Below are positions 9,618 to 19,341 of a stretch of 64,000 nt of DNA, piece after piece. The stretch covers positions 2,920,501 through 2,984,500 of the forward strand of contig NZ_AP024154.1 of NCBI RefSeq assembly GCF_015533855.1. Direction: 5' to 3'. The notes under the pieces are model-generated. The model saw only the letters and a list, made by a program, of their open reading frames with translations, made no database searches and had not been told where the DNA came from. Position 1 is the stretch's first letter, and the number at the start of each line of letters is the position of its first letter. Position numbers and translations under genes: made by a program. Origin of the DNA: Echinicola sp. 20G. GTDB taxonomy: Bacteria; Bacteroidota; Bacteroidia; Cytophagales; Cyclobacteriaceae.

Positions 9618-10634
9618 GTGAACAACCCTAGAAAGCATTGGATTATTGCCTCTTTTGTCATCAGTGTCCTGTTGCTTATACTGAAATTTTATTCCTACTA
9701 TTTGACTCGGTCAAACGCGATATTGACAGATGCTCTGGAAAGTATTGTTAATGTGGTGGCTTCGGGCTTCGCCTTTTATAGTATCCATCTGAGCTCTATG
9801 CCTCGTGATCAAAATCACCCATATGGTCACGGGAAAATTGAGTTTTTTAGTGCTGGAATTGAAGGGATTTTGATTATTCTTGCGGGCTTTTTTATTATTT
9901 ACCAATCCATTATTGGATTTATTTTTCCATCTGTATTAAGGTCTTTGCCATATGGGATGGCCTTGGTTGGTTTTTCAGGAGCAATTAATGGTTTTTTAGG
10001 TTACATGCTTTTTAAGAAAGGTAAAGAGCATAATAGCCTTACCTTGGAGGCTGATGGAAGGCATATTCTGACAGATGCTTTCAGTAGCTTTGTCCTTATC
10101 ATCGGTGTGGGTATAATCTACTACACAGGTTTAGATGTGCTTGATGGTGTGTTTTCGATTCTGTTTGCGCTTTATATCATTTACAATGGTTATGGTTTGG
10201 TTAGAAAGTCTGTGGCAGGCTTAATGGATGAAAGAAACCCAACCTCAATGATAGCAATGGTCAAGGTGCTGAACAAGTATCGAAAGAATAACTGGATCGA
10301 TATCCATAACATGAGGGTCCAACAATATGGTGCAGATAAACATATTGACCTGCATCTGACATTGCCATATTACTTTGAGCTAAGGGAGGTTCACGAGGAA
10401 GTAGAAAGAGTGGAGGAAGTATTGGAAAAAAACATGTTGGGGAATGTTGAGATTTTTGTTCATGCAGATCCTTGTTTGCCAGAAAAGTGCTGTCATTATT
10501 GCCAGGTGAAAGACTGTCCTGTGAGAAAGTATCCCAAATCACAAAAGATAAATTGGAATGTGAATAATATGTCCCAAAATCAAAAGCACTATCATGAGCT
10601 AAGCGAAAATATTAGAGGGAGGAAGCCTGTGTGA
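9618..10634 (+). CDS. Cation diffusion facilitator family transporter
   Basis: A 338-aa inner-membrane divalent metal exporter (Zn/Fe/Mn class, probably proton-coupled). There are about six hydrophobic helices. The metal-site sequences are AILTDALESIVNVVASGF in helix 2, HPYGHGKIE at the cytoplasmic loop, and DGRHILTDAFSS in helix 5. A C-terminal cytoplasmic domain (about 205-300) follows, ending in the cysteine/histidine-rich stretch CLPEKCCHYCQVKDC, which is unusual in the family and could bind metal. The start is a GTG at 9618 with AAAGAGA upstream. It follows arsC closely. The metal cannot be assigned from sequence alone. Confidence 0.9.
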   Translation: MNNPRKHWIIASFVISVLLLILKFYSYYLTRSNAILTDALESIVNVVASGFAFYSIHLSSMPRDQNHPYGHGKIEFFSAGIEGILIILAGFFIIYQSIIGFIFPSVLRSLPYGMALVGFSGAINGFLGYMLFKKGKEHNSLTLEADGRHILTDAFSSFVLIIGVGIIYYTGLDVLDGVFSILFALYIIYNGYGLVRKSVAGLMDERNPTSMIAMVKVLNKYRKNNWIDIHNMRVQQYGADKHIDLHLTLPYYFELREVHEEVERVEEVLEKNMLGNVEIFVHADPCLPEKCCHYCQVKDCPVRKYPKSQKINWNVNNMSQNQKHYHELSENIRGRKPV

Positions 10635-10775
10635 TTTTGTTATTTGCTCTGTTGGGGTTAAAAGCTTTTGTTGAAGGTTTTGGTTTCCTTATAATTTTCT
10701 GTAAATATTTGATTTTTAGTGTTTTGGTTTTGTTTTCGTTTTTGGATTTTTGAGCTAAGTTTCTTAACTTATAGC

Positions 10776-10862
10776 ATGAGCGATGAAAAAAAGTTTAAAG
10801 TGTTCCTGACTGCGTCTGCTTTTGTTTGGTTGGCAATAGTCATTTTAATTATTGTTTTGTAG
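10776..10862 (+). CDS. Possible 28-aa single-pass membrane protein
   Basis: A short ATG-initiated ORF encodes a charged start (MSDEKKFK) followed by one hydrophobic helix ending IVILIIVL. It sits alone between the CDF transporter and a bidirectional terminator. Short ORFs arise by chance; the charged-then-hydrophobic layout is the only support. Function unknown. Confidence 0.35.
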   Translation: MSDEKKFKVFLTASAFVWLAIVILIIVL

Positions 10863-10941
10863 TCAGAAGAAAGAGAGCTATTACTGTTTCTGCGTACCAT
10901 GCAGCTAATGATTTTTTAAATGGATAGAATTTTTTGAAGAA

Positions 10942-10979
10942 AATAAAAGGGGTACAATATTCATTGTACCCCTTTTATT
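10942..10979. terminator. Bidirectional Rho-independent terminator
   Basis: A near-perfect long stem (AATAAAAGGGGTACAAT / ATTGTACCCCTTTTATT) with a 4-base loop has A/T runs on both sides. It can serve the SRPBCC gene on the minus strand and plus-strand transcripts from upstream. Confidence 0.88.
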
Positions 10980-10981
10980 TT

Positions 10982-11419
10982 CTAATCTTCAGCAATTGAT
11001 TTTAGTTTGCGTAACGCTTTGGGCCATGCGTCGTCAAAGTAATCTTTGTACTCCTCAACGGTATCCATTTCAACTAACAGTTCCGTGTTTCCATCGATAT
11101 TTTTGAGTGTATAGTTTTCATGAACCCCTGCCCAGCTCTTTACTTTTTCACTTTCTAGGTCTTCTTTTCCATTGTCGTAAAACCCTAAATGTTCTATGGA
11201 CATGTATTTATTGGGAATAGTTTTGGCAATTCTGCTGACCATACCTTGTCCATTTCCGTCCAAAAATAATACCTTGCTACCTTCTTTCCAGTCAGTTTCG
11301 GCACGGGAACCTTCACTGAAAACAGCAGTCCATGCTTGGTAAGACTTATCATCCCATAATGTTTCCCATACTTTTTCAGGAGAAGCGTTGATTTGAATTG
11401 TGAAAGTTGATTTTTCCAT
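10982..11419 (-). CDS. SRPBCC (AHSA1-like) domain protein
   Basis: A 145-aa START/Bet v1-fold protein of the activator-of-Hsp90/polyketide-cyclase-like type. It opens with the usual pattern FTIQINASPEKVWETLW and continues with alternating strands and a C-terminal helix (DAWPKALRKLKSIAED). Such proteins bind hydrophobic ligands; no catalytic residue can be named. The VOC-fold gene ends 42 bases upstream in the same direction, a frequent pairing in Bacteroidetes, so the two probably form an operon. Both are divergent from the GlxA-like regulator at 11992, which could control them. Confidence 0.85.
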   Translation of the reverse strand: MEKSTFTIQINASPEKVWETLWDDKSYQAWTAVFSEGSRAETDWKEGSKVLFLDGNGQGMVSRIAKTIPNKYMSIEHLGFYDNGKEDLESEKVKSWAGVHENYTLKNIDGNTELLVEMDTVEEYKDYFDDAWPKALRKLKSIAED

Positions 11420-11461
11420 GTCTACTAAGGTTTGTAATCGTCGATTTACTAGTATTTCAGT

Positions 11462-11869
11462 TTATTTTCTGCATTGGAATAGCCAGTGATGTCCGAATTG
11501 GTCAGTGAGCCCACCAAAGAGAACACCCCAAAAATTTGCTTGAATGGGATGGAAAGATTTGGCACCAGAAGCTAATTTATCATAGTATTTAAACAGTTCA
11601 TCTTCTTCTTTGGTGTCGATAAGGAGAGAGATGGAATTTCCTTTTTGAAGTCCAAATTCGTCTACCATGTCAGTTCCTATGAGGGTCAGCTTTTTGTTTT
11701 TTAAGGTAGCGTGAACAATTTTGTCCCTATAATTTTCTGGAAGTTTATTTGAAAGGGGAGATTCTCCCACTGTCTGTAAGCTCAAGGTTCCTCCAAAGCA
11801 GTTTTGATAGAATAACATGGCTTCTCTACAATTTCCATTGAATGTAAGGTAGCTAATGATTTGATTCAT
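11462..11869 (-). CDS. VOC-fold (PhnB-like) protein
   Basis: A 135-aa glyoxalase/bleomycin-resistance superfamily protein of the PhnB type. Characteristic stretches are YLTFNGNCREAMLFYQNCF at the N-terminus and FWGVLFGGLTDQFGHHWLF near the C-terminus. PhnB-like members often lack an assigned enzymatic activity. It heads a probable two-gene operon with the SRPBCC gene and is divergent from the GlxA-like regulator. No substrate can be proposed. Confidence 0.85.
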   Translation of the reverse strand: MNQIISYLTFNGNCREAMLFYQNCFGGTLSLQTVGESPLSNKLPENYRDKIVHATLKNKKLTLIGTDMVDEFGLQKGNSISLLIDTKEEDELFKYYDKLASGAKSFHPIQANFWGVLFGGLTDQFGHHWLFQCRK

Positions 11870-11991
11870 AACATTGAAATGATTGGAGTAAATAGTAGTG
11901 GTAAAGTTCAGAAATAACTCGGCCTTTATAGTGGTGTGAAGACGACGGACTTGAGGGTTGATTGCGACAAGCTTTCTAATTATCTTTAGTC

Positions 11992-12972
11992 ATGAAAAAA
12001 GTATCCATACTTGTGCCGGAATCTTCAGTGATGGAAGCTATTGCTGATCCCCGGTATATGTTCACCGCAGCCAATCAATTTTTGATATCTTCAGGTAGAG
12101 CTCCTTTGTTTGAGGTGCAGCTGGTGGGGATCCAGAGAGAAATAAAGCTTGCAGAAGGCGTGTTTTCTGTGCATCCTGACAAACTTTTTAGCGATGTGCA
12201 AGAAACTGATGTAATCATTATTCCTGCGCTCTTTGGAAATATGAAACAGGCAGTTGAACTAAATGAAGCATTTATTCCTTGGATTTTGGATCAATATAGA
12301 AAAGGGGCTGAGATAGCTTCTTTATGCGTAGGGGCCTTTTTATTGGCAGCTACAGGCTTGTTGGAGGGAAAAAAATGTTCAACGCATTGGGCTTACTATA
12401 ATGAGTTTAGAGAGACTTTTCCCAATGTGGAGGTGGTGGATGGGAGTATTATTACAGAGGAAAACAGGGTTTACTCTAGTGGAGGAGCTAATTCTTACTG
12501 GAATTTATTGTTGTACTTGTTGGAGAAATATACAGATAGAGGTACGGCTATTTTGGCAGCCAAATACTTTGCTATAGACATTGACAGGGAAAGCCAATCA
12601 GCATTTGCCATCTTCAATGGGCAGAAAGACCATCCTGACGAGGAGATAAAAAAGGCTCAAGAGTTTATAGAGAGCCACTACGATGAGAAGATCAGTGTAG
12701 ATGATTTGGCAGGAATGGTAGCCATAAGTAGAAGAAGTTTTGAAAGGCGTTTCAAGCAAATGACAGGAAATACCGTGATAGAATACTTGCAGAGAGTGAA
12801 AATAGAAGCGGCTAAAAGAAGTTTTGAGTCGACGAGGAAAAATATTTCAGAAGTAATGTTTGATGTTGGATACACTGATACCAAAGCTTTTCGCAATGTC
12901 TTCAAAAAAGTAACCGGACTTACACCAATTGAGTACAGAAATAAGTACAATAAAGAAACTGTGCTATCTTAA
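11992..12972 (+). CDS. GlxA-family transcriptional regulator (DJ-1/PfpI + AraC HTH)
   Basis: A 326-aa cytosolic regulator. Residues about 1-195 form a DJ-1/PfpI-like sensing domain containing SLCVGAFLLAATGLLEGK and CSTHWAYYNEF. The cysteine in LCVGAF sits at the usual nucleophile elbow. Residues about 215-320 are an AraC-type double helix-turn-helix (VDDLAGMVAISRRSFERRFK, then FDVGYTDTKAFRNVFKKVTG and TPIEYRNKY). Just before the ATG, TATCTTTA with a TTG 20 bases upstream resembles a Bacteroidetes promoter and would give a very short leader. The divergent VOC/SRPBCC pair is the natural candidate target. Confidence 0.9.
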   Translation: MKKVSILVPESSVMEAIADPRYMFTAANQFLISSGRAPLFEVQLVGIQREIKLAEGVFSVHPDKLFSDVQETDVIIIPALFGNMKQAVELNEAFIPWILDQYRKGAEIASLCVGAFLLAATGLLEGKKCSTHWAYYNEFRETFPNVEVVDGSIITEENRVYSSGGANSYWNLLLYLLEKYTDRGTAILAAKYFAIDIDRESQSAFAIFNGQKDHPDEEIKKAQEFIESHYDEKISVDDLAGMVAISRRSFERRFKQMTGNTVIEYLQRVKIEAAKRSFESTRKNISEVMFDVGYTDTKAFRNVFKKVTGLTPIEYRNKYNKETVLS

Positions 12973-13235
12973 TTAAATGTTTTTTGAAAAATACTAAGTG
13001 ATGCCTCAGGGTAATTTCCCTTAAAAGTGTCTATCAAATAGGGGAGGGATTTCTCAATTTGTTAAAGTTTATTTCCTAACCCCAAGAAACTATTTTCGTT
13101 GATAGAGAAATAGTTTTTAAAATTTACCTAAAACAAAATAGCCTGAATCGAAGTTGGCCAAGTGTCAATGTTGTTAAAAAGCTCAAATTTTAAGGGCTAC
13201 TTTGTTAGTTTTGCCTTTTTGAAAAACAAAAACAG

Positions 13236-15611
13236 ATGAAAAGAAGAAAAAAGACTTGTCGTTCGATAAGTTTTCAAGGAAAATTTTTGCTGCTCTTTTT
13301 GACCAGTTGTTTAGCCACTGCCAGTCTTTACGCCCAAGAGAAATTTACCATCAGGGGTAATATTGAAGATGCAAACAGTGGAGAAGGTCTGATAGGAGCC
13401 ACAGTTTTTATCAAGGAATTAAGCACAGGAGGGACAAGTAACGTCTATGGCTTTTATTCCCTAACAGTTCCTGCAGGGGATTATACCTTGGTGTATAGTT
13501 TTGTGGGATATGAGTCAATTACAAAAGCCATAACCTTGGACAAAGATCAAACAATTGATGTGGAGTTAGGGTCAGGGGCAACAGAATTGGAGGAGGTAGT
13601 GGTCAATGCTGAGCCTGAAGATTCTAATGTCCGGTCCACGCAAATGAGTGTGAATAAACTGGATATGCGAGAAGTGGAAGCTATCCCTGTTATTTTTGGT
13701 GAAAAGGATATCATCAAGACCATACAACTACTTCCTGGTATAAAAGCCAGTGAAGGCGGCGGCGGCTTTTTTGTCCGTGGGGGGAGTGCAGATCAAAACC
13801 TGATCCTGTTGGATGAGGCTCCGGTGTATAACGCCTCACATTTATTGGGTTTTTTCTCCGTCTTTAATTCAGACGCAATAAAAGACCTTACGATTTACAA
13901 GGGCCATATCCCTTCTGAATATGGCGGAAGAGCCTCTTCTGTCCTTGATATCAAAATGAAAGAAGGAAATAACAAGAAGTTTGCGGCACAGGGAGGTATC
14001 GGTTTGATTTCAAGTCGAGCTACAATTGAGGCGCCGATTGTAAAAGATAAAGGGTCATTTGTGGTTTCTGGAAGAAGGACCTATGTGGACTTGTTTCTGA
14101 AATTGTCTAATGATGAGGAGGTCAAGAATTCCATTCTATATTTCTATGACTTGAATGCTAAGGCGAACTATAAACTGGGTGATAAAGACCGGATATTTGT
14201 ATCAGGTTATTTTGGAAGGGATAATTTTGGTTATGGTGATCTGTTTGGATTTGATTGGGGAAACACCACCGCAACTGTACGCTGGAACCATCTTTTCAAT
14301 GATCGATTGTTTTTGAATTCTACGGCCATGTTCTCAGATTACAATTATGAAGTAGAGATAATGGCAGAAGAGGAAGAAAATGAGAATAATGGATTTAAGG
14401 TGACTTCAGCCATAAGGGATTTTAGCGTCAAAGAGGATTTCGAATATTATATTAATCCTCAAAACACCTTGAAATTCGGTGCGAGTGCTATCAGACATAA
14501 TTTTGTGCCAGGAGAGATTATTCCGCAAGGTGACTCCTATATCAATGAACAGAAGTTGCAACGTAAATACGCTTGGGAAACAGCAGCCTATATATCGGAA
14601 GATATAGAGTTTTCGCCGAGGTTCAACGTAAATGCAGGTCTGAGGTATTCTTGGTTCGCTCAGATTGGTCCTGGAGAAATTTATACTTATGATGAAGACG
14701 GGGATGTGATCGATACTGAAACTTACGGTGATGGGGAAATAGTAAAGTCCTATGGCGGTTTAGAACCCAGGCTGGGCTTAACATACCTCTTGAATGATGA
14801 AGTGTCTGTGAAGGCTTCATATGGTAGGAATCGCCAATATTTGCATTTGGTATCCAATAGCAATGCTGGTACCCCGATCGATTTATGGATTCCATCCAGT
14901 AATAATGTTCGTCCTCAAATAGCGGATCAGATCGCTTTGGGCTATTTCCGAAATTTCAATGATAATGCATATGAAAGTTCGGTAGAGGTGTATTACAAGG
15001 ATATGAAAAACCAGGTGGATTACCGAACGGGTGCGGAGTTGGTTTTTAATGAGAATGTGGAATCGCAATTACTCTTTGGTGATGGTTGGTCCTACGGTGC
15101 TGAGTTTTTTGTGAGAAAAAACAAAGGAGACTTGACAGGCTGGATCAGTTACACCCTTTCGAAAACTGAACGCCAATTTGACGGGGTAGATTATGGAGAA
15201 GTATATCCTGCAAGTTGGGACAGGCCGCATGATTTGTCGATTGTAGGGATCTATCAATTAAACAAAAGGTGGAATTTGTCTGCCTCATTTGTCTATCGCT
15301 CTGGTGATGCAGTGACCTATCCGGTAGGGAAATACGAGGTGAAAGGTGAAGTGATCAATATGTACGATAAGAGAAACAACAACCGTCTCCCTGAATACCA
15401 TAGGTTAGACTTGGGAGCAACGCTAAAACTTAAAAGTAATCAAAAGTTTGAATCGGATTTGAATTTCTCTGTTTATAACGCTTATGCTCGAAAGAATGCC
15501 TTTATGGTTACTTTCAGGGAAGATCGCGATGATCCTACCAAAACAGAAGCGGTGAAGTTTTCGCTATTCAGCATCTTACCATCAGTTACCTATAACTTTA
15601 GATTCAAATAA
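13236..15611 (+). CDS. TonB-dependent outer membrane receptor
   Basis: A 791-aa outer-membrane receptor. A signal peptide ends near SLYAQ. It is followed by a carboxypeptidase-regulatory-like beta domain (about 35-115, GNIEDANSGEGLIGATVFIK), a plug domain (about 130-235, with GGGGFFVRGGSADQNLILLD) and a 22-strand-type barrel ending in an aromatic residue (SVTYNFRFK). The DUF4249 lipoprotein gene starts 2 bases after the stop, the usual partner of this receptor class. The pair is thought to import an unknown nutrient across the outer membrane. It lacks the SusC hallmark sequence and a SusD partner. Confidence 0.9.
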   Translation: MKRRKKTCRSISFQGKFLLLFLTSCLATASLYAQEKFTIRGNIEDANSGEGLIGATVFIKELSTGGTSNVYGFYSLTVPAGDYTLVYSFVGYESITKAITLDKDQTIDVELGSGATELEEVVVNAEPEDSNVRSTQMSVNKLDMREVEAIPVIFGEKDIIKTIQLLPGIKASEGGGGFFVRGGSADQNLILLDEAPVYNASHLLGFFSVFNSDAIKDLTIYKGHIPSEYGGRASSVLDIKMKEGNNKKFAAQGGIGLISSRATIEAPIVKDKGSFVVSGRRTYVDLFLKLSNDEEVKNSILYFYDLNAKANYKLGDKDRIFVSGYFGRDNFGYGDLFGFDWGNTTATVRWNHLFNDRLFLNSTAMFSDYNYEVEIMAEEEENENNGFKVTSAIRDFSVKEDFEYYINPQNTLKFGASAIRHNFVPGEIIPQGDSYINEQKLQRKYAWETAAYISEDIEFSPRFNVNAGLRYSWFAQIGPGEIYTYDEDGDVIDTETYGDGEIVKSYGGLEPRLGLTYLLNDEVSVKASYGRNRQYLHLVSNSNAGTPIDLWIPSSNNVRPQIADQIALGYFRNFNDNAYESSVEVYYKDMKNQVDYRTGAELVFNENVESQLLFGDGWSYGAEFFVRKNKGDLTGWISYTLSKTERQFDGVDYGEVYPASWDRPHDLSIVGIYQLNKRWNLSASFVYRSGDAVTYPVGKYEVKGEVINMYDKRNNNRLPEYHRLDLGATLKLKSNQKFESDLNFSVYNAYARKNAFMVTFREDRDDPTKTEAVKFSLFSILPSVTYNFRFK

Positions 15612-15613
15612 TC

Positions 15614-16426
15614 ATGAGAAGATATTTATATATAGTCGTTGTCATAGCACTTTCTTTGACAGGGTGTGAAGAGGTTATTGTAATAGATCTGGATAATGCT
15701 GAGCCGAGGGTGGTAATTGAAGGGATTATCACAGATCAGCCAGGCCCTTATACTGTTACTATTTCAGAATCGGTAGGTTTTTATGAGGATAATGTTTTTC
15801 CTGGAATCGAAGGTGCCTATATAGAAATTTCTGATGAGGAGGGAAATGTAGATGTGTTGGAAGAATTGGGAGATGGAGTGTATCAGACTACCAGTATTCA
15901 AGGGCAAAGAGGAGTGACCTATACGATAGAAGTTCAGTTGGATGGAGAAACCTATACCGCAGAAAGTACAATGCCTGAGGAGTTGGTAGAAATAGATTCA
16001 TTGGGTTTTAGGTTTGAAGAAGAATCATTGCTTTACAAAGAAGGATATTATTTTCGGGCTTATTTTCAAGATCCGGCGGAATTGGGGGACTATTATAGTT
16101 TCAACGTTTATGTCAATGGTGAGGTGTATGTGTTTGACTTTGATGGGGAGTTGATTGAGGATGATAACTTTTGGCTTGGTGATGATAAATATACGAATGG
16201 CAATGCCCAAGATTATGATTTCCCTCATACTCTAAAAGAAGGGGATGAAATGTATGTGGAGTTAAGGCATCTGGACCGAAGTACCTATGATTATTACAGA
16301 ACTTTGGTAGAAGTGATTGATGGGGGTGGAGTGGCTCCCTCCAATCCTTTGTCCAATTTCGGAGATACTGCTTTGGGATATTTTGCTGCTTTCTCAGTGA
16401 CTTCCATTGAGGATTCGGTGGAATAG
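15614..16426 (+). CDS. DUF4249 lipoprotein
   Basis: A 270-aa lipoprotein with lipobox LSLTGC after a short hydrophobic signal. The N-terminal motif VVIEGIITDQPGPYTVTIS and the beta-rich body match DUF4249, a family almost always encoded directly after a TonB-dependent receptor, as here (2-base gap). It probably sits on the outer membrane as a cap or accessory of the barrel. Length is at the short end of the family. The ligand is unknown. Confidence 0.85.
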   Translation: MRRYLYIVVVIALSLTGCEEVIVIDLDNAEPRVVIEGIITDQPGPYTVTISESVGFYEDNVFPGIEGAYIEISDEEGNVDVLEELGDGVYQTTSIQGQRGVTYTIEVQLDGETYTAESTMPEELVEIDSLGFRFEEESLLYKEGYYFRAYFQDPAELGDYYSFNVYVNGEVYVFDFDGELIEDDNFWLGDDKYTNGNAQDYDFPHTLKEGDEMYVELRHLDRSTYDYYRTLVEVIDGGGVAPSNPLSNFGDTALGYFAAFSVTSIEDSVE

Positions 16427-16450
16427 TATCAATGTTTATTTAAATGTATA

Positions 16451-16490
16451 AAAGAGCTATTACTGAGTTAGAATTCAGTAATAGCCCTTT
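16451..16490. terminator. Bidirectional terminator between convergent genes
   Basis: The inverted repeat GCTATTACTGA / TCAGTAATAGC is extended by AAAGA / CCTTT with one mismatch around an 8-base loop. It lies between the DUF4249 gene and the convergent MG2-like gene. Confidence 0.82.
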
Positions 16491-16503
16491 TCTTATACCT
16501 GGT

Positions 16504-19257
16504 TTATTTTCTCTCTTCCACTTCATATATCAGCTCTTGGTAGCCGATTTTACCGTCCGGGCCAATGGCTTCAATGATCACCATGACCTGACCTGGAATG
16601 TCTGCATTATAGTAATTGACTTGGGCTTGTCCTGTAGAATCAGTTTTGACTTGGGCTTGCCAATGAATGACTGATCTTAAGTCTGGTTTTATCCAATCCT
16701 GAGTACTTAGGTTTTCATAGTTGGGGCGGTAAAATTCCCTTGTATGGGAAAAGGCAGGTACAGAGGTTTGTAGTAGTCCGTCTGGTTTTTGAACCCCGAA
16801 AATTCCTTTTCCTGCATGGGTGTAAATAGCAATTACACTTCCGGTCATAGGGGCTTCCATGGGGCTGGCCTGTGGGTAAACCTCCATAAAGAGAGAGGTG
16901 AAGTTTTTGGCAAACTTGATGAGCTCTACACTTTTAACCTCTGAAGGAGGGATGCTGGGGATAAGGTCATAATTATAGTTCATAACCGGAATGCCATCAA
17001 TGACGACCAATGTCATTTCAGCCGAAAGAACCGATGCTCTAAGGTAACCACCTGGCCCATTTACCCTGTAAATTTTAACATCCTCTGGATAGTTGAAAAG
17101 CAGGATACTGTATAGGCCATAAGACCATTTTTCTTCTTTTTCTTGAATGTCTTGCCCTTCAATTACCCTATCCGGCTTACCGAAGCGTTTCATGACTTTC
17201 TCTCTCTCAGGGGTGAGTAAGTAATCCTCCACGGTAAATGTTTCAAGCTCCATTATATCAGTTGAAAGTTTGAAAGCAGCCTCAGCGGCACTCTTTTCTT
17301 GATGCTTTTCCACCAAAGCATAGCTAACACTGTCCAGACGTTCGATTGTTTGCTTTTGATCAAATGTGATTTCTGGGCTGAACTTCTTGTCCAGTGAAAA
17401 AGTGTAATTCTTCTTCTTTCCTGTTTTGTTGGCGCTTTGTATTAATACATCGATTTTTTCTCCATAAGCATCTTCCAAGTAAAAGTTAAAACGGCCAAGA
17501 CTGTCTGTAGACTGGGTCTGAAAGGTGGTTTTTTCACCAAAGGTCATCAATGTGAGCGCTACATCTTCTTTTTTCTTCTTTGATGAAAATACGCCGCTTA
17601 CCGATCCTGAAACATGAAGGGAGGGTTCAGCAGGGTAGACTAAAGAGTCCAAGTTCTGGTGATAGTGATAATTTCGCCAATCCTGTGTGATCATCAGGAC
17701 GTCCAAGTCGTTGTAGTGATTAGGGCGGTCATGTTGAAAATAATATCCCGGTTTTTCGATGTGGCCTTTTAGGTCTCCGCTCAATAGCAATGAAGATAAA
17801 ATATTTGTCCTCTTTTCCTGTATTTCCCCCATTAAGTCTCCATTGATGGCTAAAACTGAAATATTCGCTTCTATAGGGATGTCGTTCGAATCTTTGATTT
17901 GGATGTTGACAGTTGTTTTTTCTCTTTGAGTATATAATGGCTGATTGGAAGAGGCCTGTATTGTCAGTCTGTTCTCTAGGCGTTCATTGAAGAAAAGTCT
18001 CTCTGCAACAGGCTGCCGATGATGGTCTAATAGGGTGAAAGAAATGATGCCTTCCGGCAAGCTGTTAGTCGGTAGCGTGGTGAGGGCTTTTCCTTGTTTC
18101 AGCCTTCCTTTTATCCAGTAATAGGGAATACCCCTGCTGGTAACTTTAATGAAGATGCTGTCATTATGTGCGGGTATGGCGGATTGAATTAACCGAATGT
18201 TATTTCCCGCCTTAAATACAGCCAAGTTGTAACCTTTAGGTTGGACTACAGGAAGTGGGTATTGGTAGGTTACAGAGGAATCTCCAGAAGGATATATTTC
18301 AGCAAAATATTGATGGGCGCTGTCCGCTAAAAAGACAAAGGAACCCATGCCCAAATCATTGCTTTTTAAAGTGGTGATTTGCTTTCCGCTTCCATCGATT
18401 ACCCGACCTTCTATTTGTTTGCCTGATCCAAGGTAATCCAAAGCCTTAAAACCCACCCTTGAAGTCAGCCCATGGACAAGCTCTCCACTTTCCGGAAAAA
18501 ACTGGAAATCCAAAGCCTCTTCATCCAAGGCTATCGTTTTGGAGTACTGAGCCCCGTTTTCGGTTTCCATATTCAATGTTGCTAATGTGCTATTTGCTGG
18601 AATCAAATAATTAATTACATATAGACCTTCTTTGTTTTTTTTCAGAGTGAGAGAATCTTTTTTGCCATCCAGATTGAGGGAGATACTTAGTTTCTTTTGA
18701 TGAAGGCTGTCTATCTGTAAAGGGTTAAAGTTAGCACTAAGCCAAAACTGACCAGGTGATTTTTCTAAAAGAGAAACTTGACTGATTGGGGAGGCTGTAT
18801 CTTCTTTGGAAGAAGGAAACACATCGGTATAGGCTTTGAAAATATAATCCGTACCAAAATTGCTGTCCCACTGCGTGTAAGCCCTGATTAAATAGCGGCC
18901 GGGTAGATAGTTACGGTTTAGGTCAAAGAAACCTTCCCCGATGCCATTTTGGAGTTTGATTAACTTTTCATCCTTTACTTGGAGGTCGCTGCCTATTATT
19001 TCTGCGTGAAGGACTCCACTGAGCAGGGTAGGTCGGTTGCTGGCGGCATTAGCTACGATTGCCTTAAACCATATTGTTTGGTCATGCGTGTAGATTTTAC
19101 TGTCAAGCTGGAGGTAAACTTTTTCAGCCAAAGCATTGGTGGATTCAATGATGGGGCTTTGTGCCTGGACGTTGTTTGCCAAAAGGCTAAGGACCAAAAA
19201 TAGAAGTAACTTGTTGCCTTTGCGTCTTTGGAAGCAAGGCCAATAAAAATTGTTCAT
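16504..19257 (-). CDS. Large exported protein with MG2-like and TonB-plug-like domains
   Basis: A 917-aa secreted or outer-membrane-associated protein. A signal peptide ends near NVQAQ. The N-terminal third has the alpha-2-macroglobulin MG2-type pattern (EKVYLQLDSKIYTHDQTIWFKA, GEGFFDLNRNYLPGRYLIRAY). Middle regions are immunoglobulin-like beta domains. Around 700-800 there is a plug-like segment (MTLVVIDGIPVMNYNY, then VELIKFAKN) as in TonB receptors, but no barrel follows. A final beta domain ends at QELIYEVEERK. Proteins of this layout are common in Bacteroidetes and uncharacterised. No thioester motif is present, so it is not a classical protease trap. Confidence 0.75.
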   Translation of the reverse strand: MNNFYWPCFQRRKGNKLLLFLVLSLLANNVQAQSPIIESTNALAEKVYLQLDSKIYTHDQTIWFKAIVANAASNRPTLLSGVLHAEIIGSDLQVKDEKLIKLQNGIGEGFFDLNRNYLPGRYLIRAYTQWDSNFGTDYIFKAYTDVFPSSKEDTASPISQVSLLEKSPGQFWLSANFNPLQIDSLHQKKLSISLNLDGKKDSLTLKKNKEGLYVINYLIPANSTLATLNMETENGAQYSKTIALDEEALDFQFFPESGELVHGLTSRVGFKALDYLGSGKQIEGRVIDGSGKQITTLKSNDLGMGSFVFLADSAHQYFAEIYPSGDSSVTYQYPLPVVQPKGYNLAVFKAGNNIRLIQSAIPAHNDSIFIKVTSRGIPYYWIKGRLKQGKALTTLPTNSLPEGIISFTLLDHHRQPVAERLFFNERLENRLTIQASSNQPLYTQREKTTVNIQIKDSNDIPIEANISVLAINGDLMGEIQEKRTNILSSLLLSGDLKGHIEKPGYYFQHDRPNHYNDLDVLMITQDWRNYHYHQNLDSLVYPAEPSLHVSGSVSGVFSSKKKKEDVALTLMTFGEKTTFQTQSTDSLGRFNFYLEDAYGEKIDVLIQSANKTGKKKNYTFSLDKKFSPEITFDQKQTIERLDSVSYALVEKHQEKSAAEAAFKLSTDIMELETFTVEDYLLTPEREKVMKRFGKPDRVIEGQDIQEKEEKWSYGLYSILLFNYPEDVKIYRVNGPGGYLRASVLSAEMTLVVIDGIPVMNYNYDLIPSIPPSEVKSVELIKFAKNFTSLFMEVYPQASPMEAPMTGSVIAIYTHAGKGIFGVQKPDGLLQTSVPAFSHTREFYRPNYENLSTQDWIKPDLRSVIHWQAQVKTDSTGQAQVNYYNADIPGQVMVIIEAIGPDGKIGYQELIYEVEERK

Positions 19258-19341
19258 TCAGGAAGATTTTTAAAAACACAAGTTAATAAAAATCAAACTT
19301 CCAGACTCTAGAATTAAAAAAGCTGAATTTTAAGCATAAAA

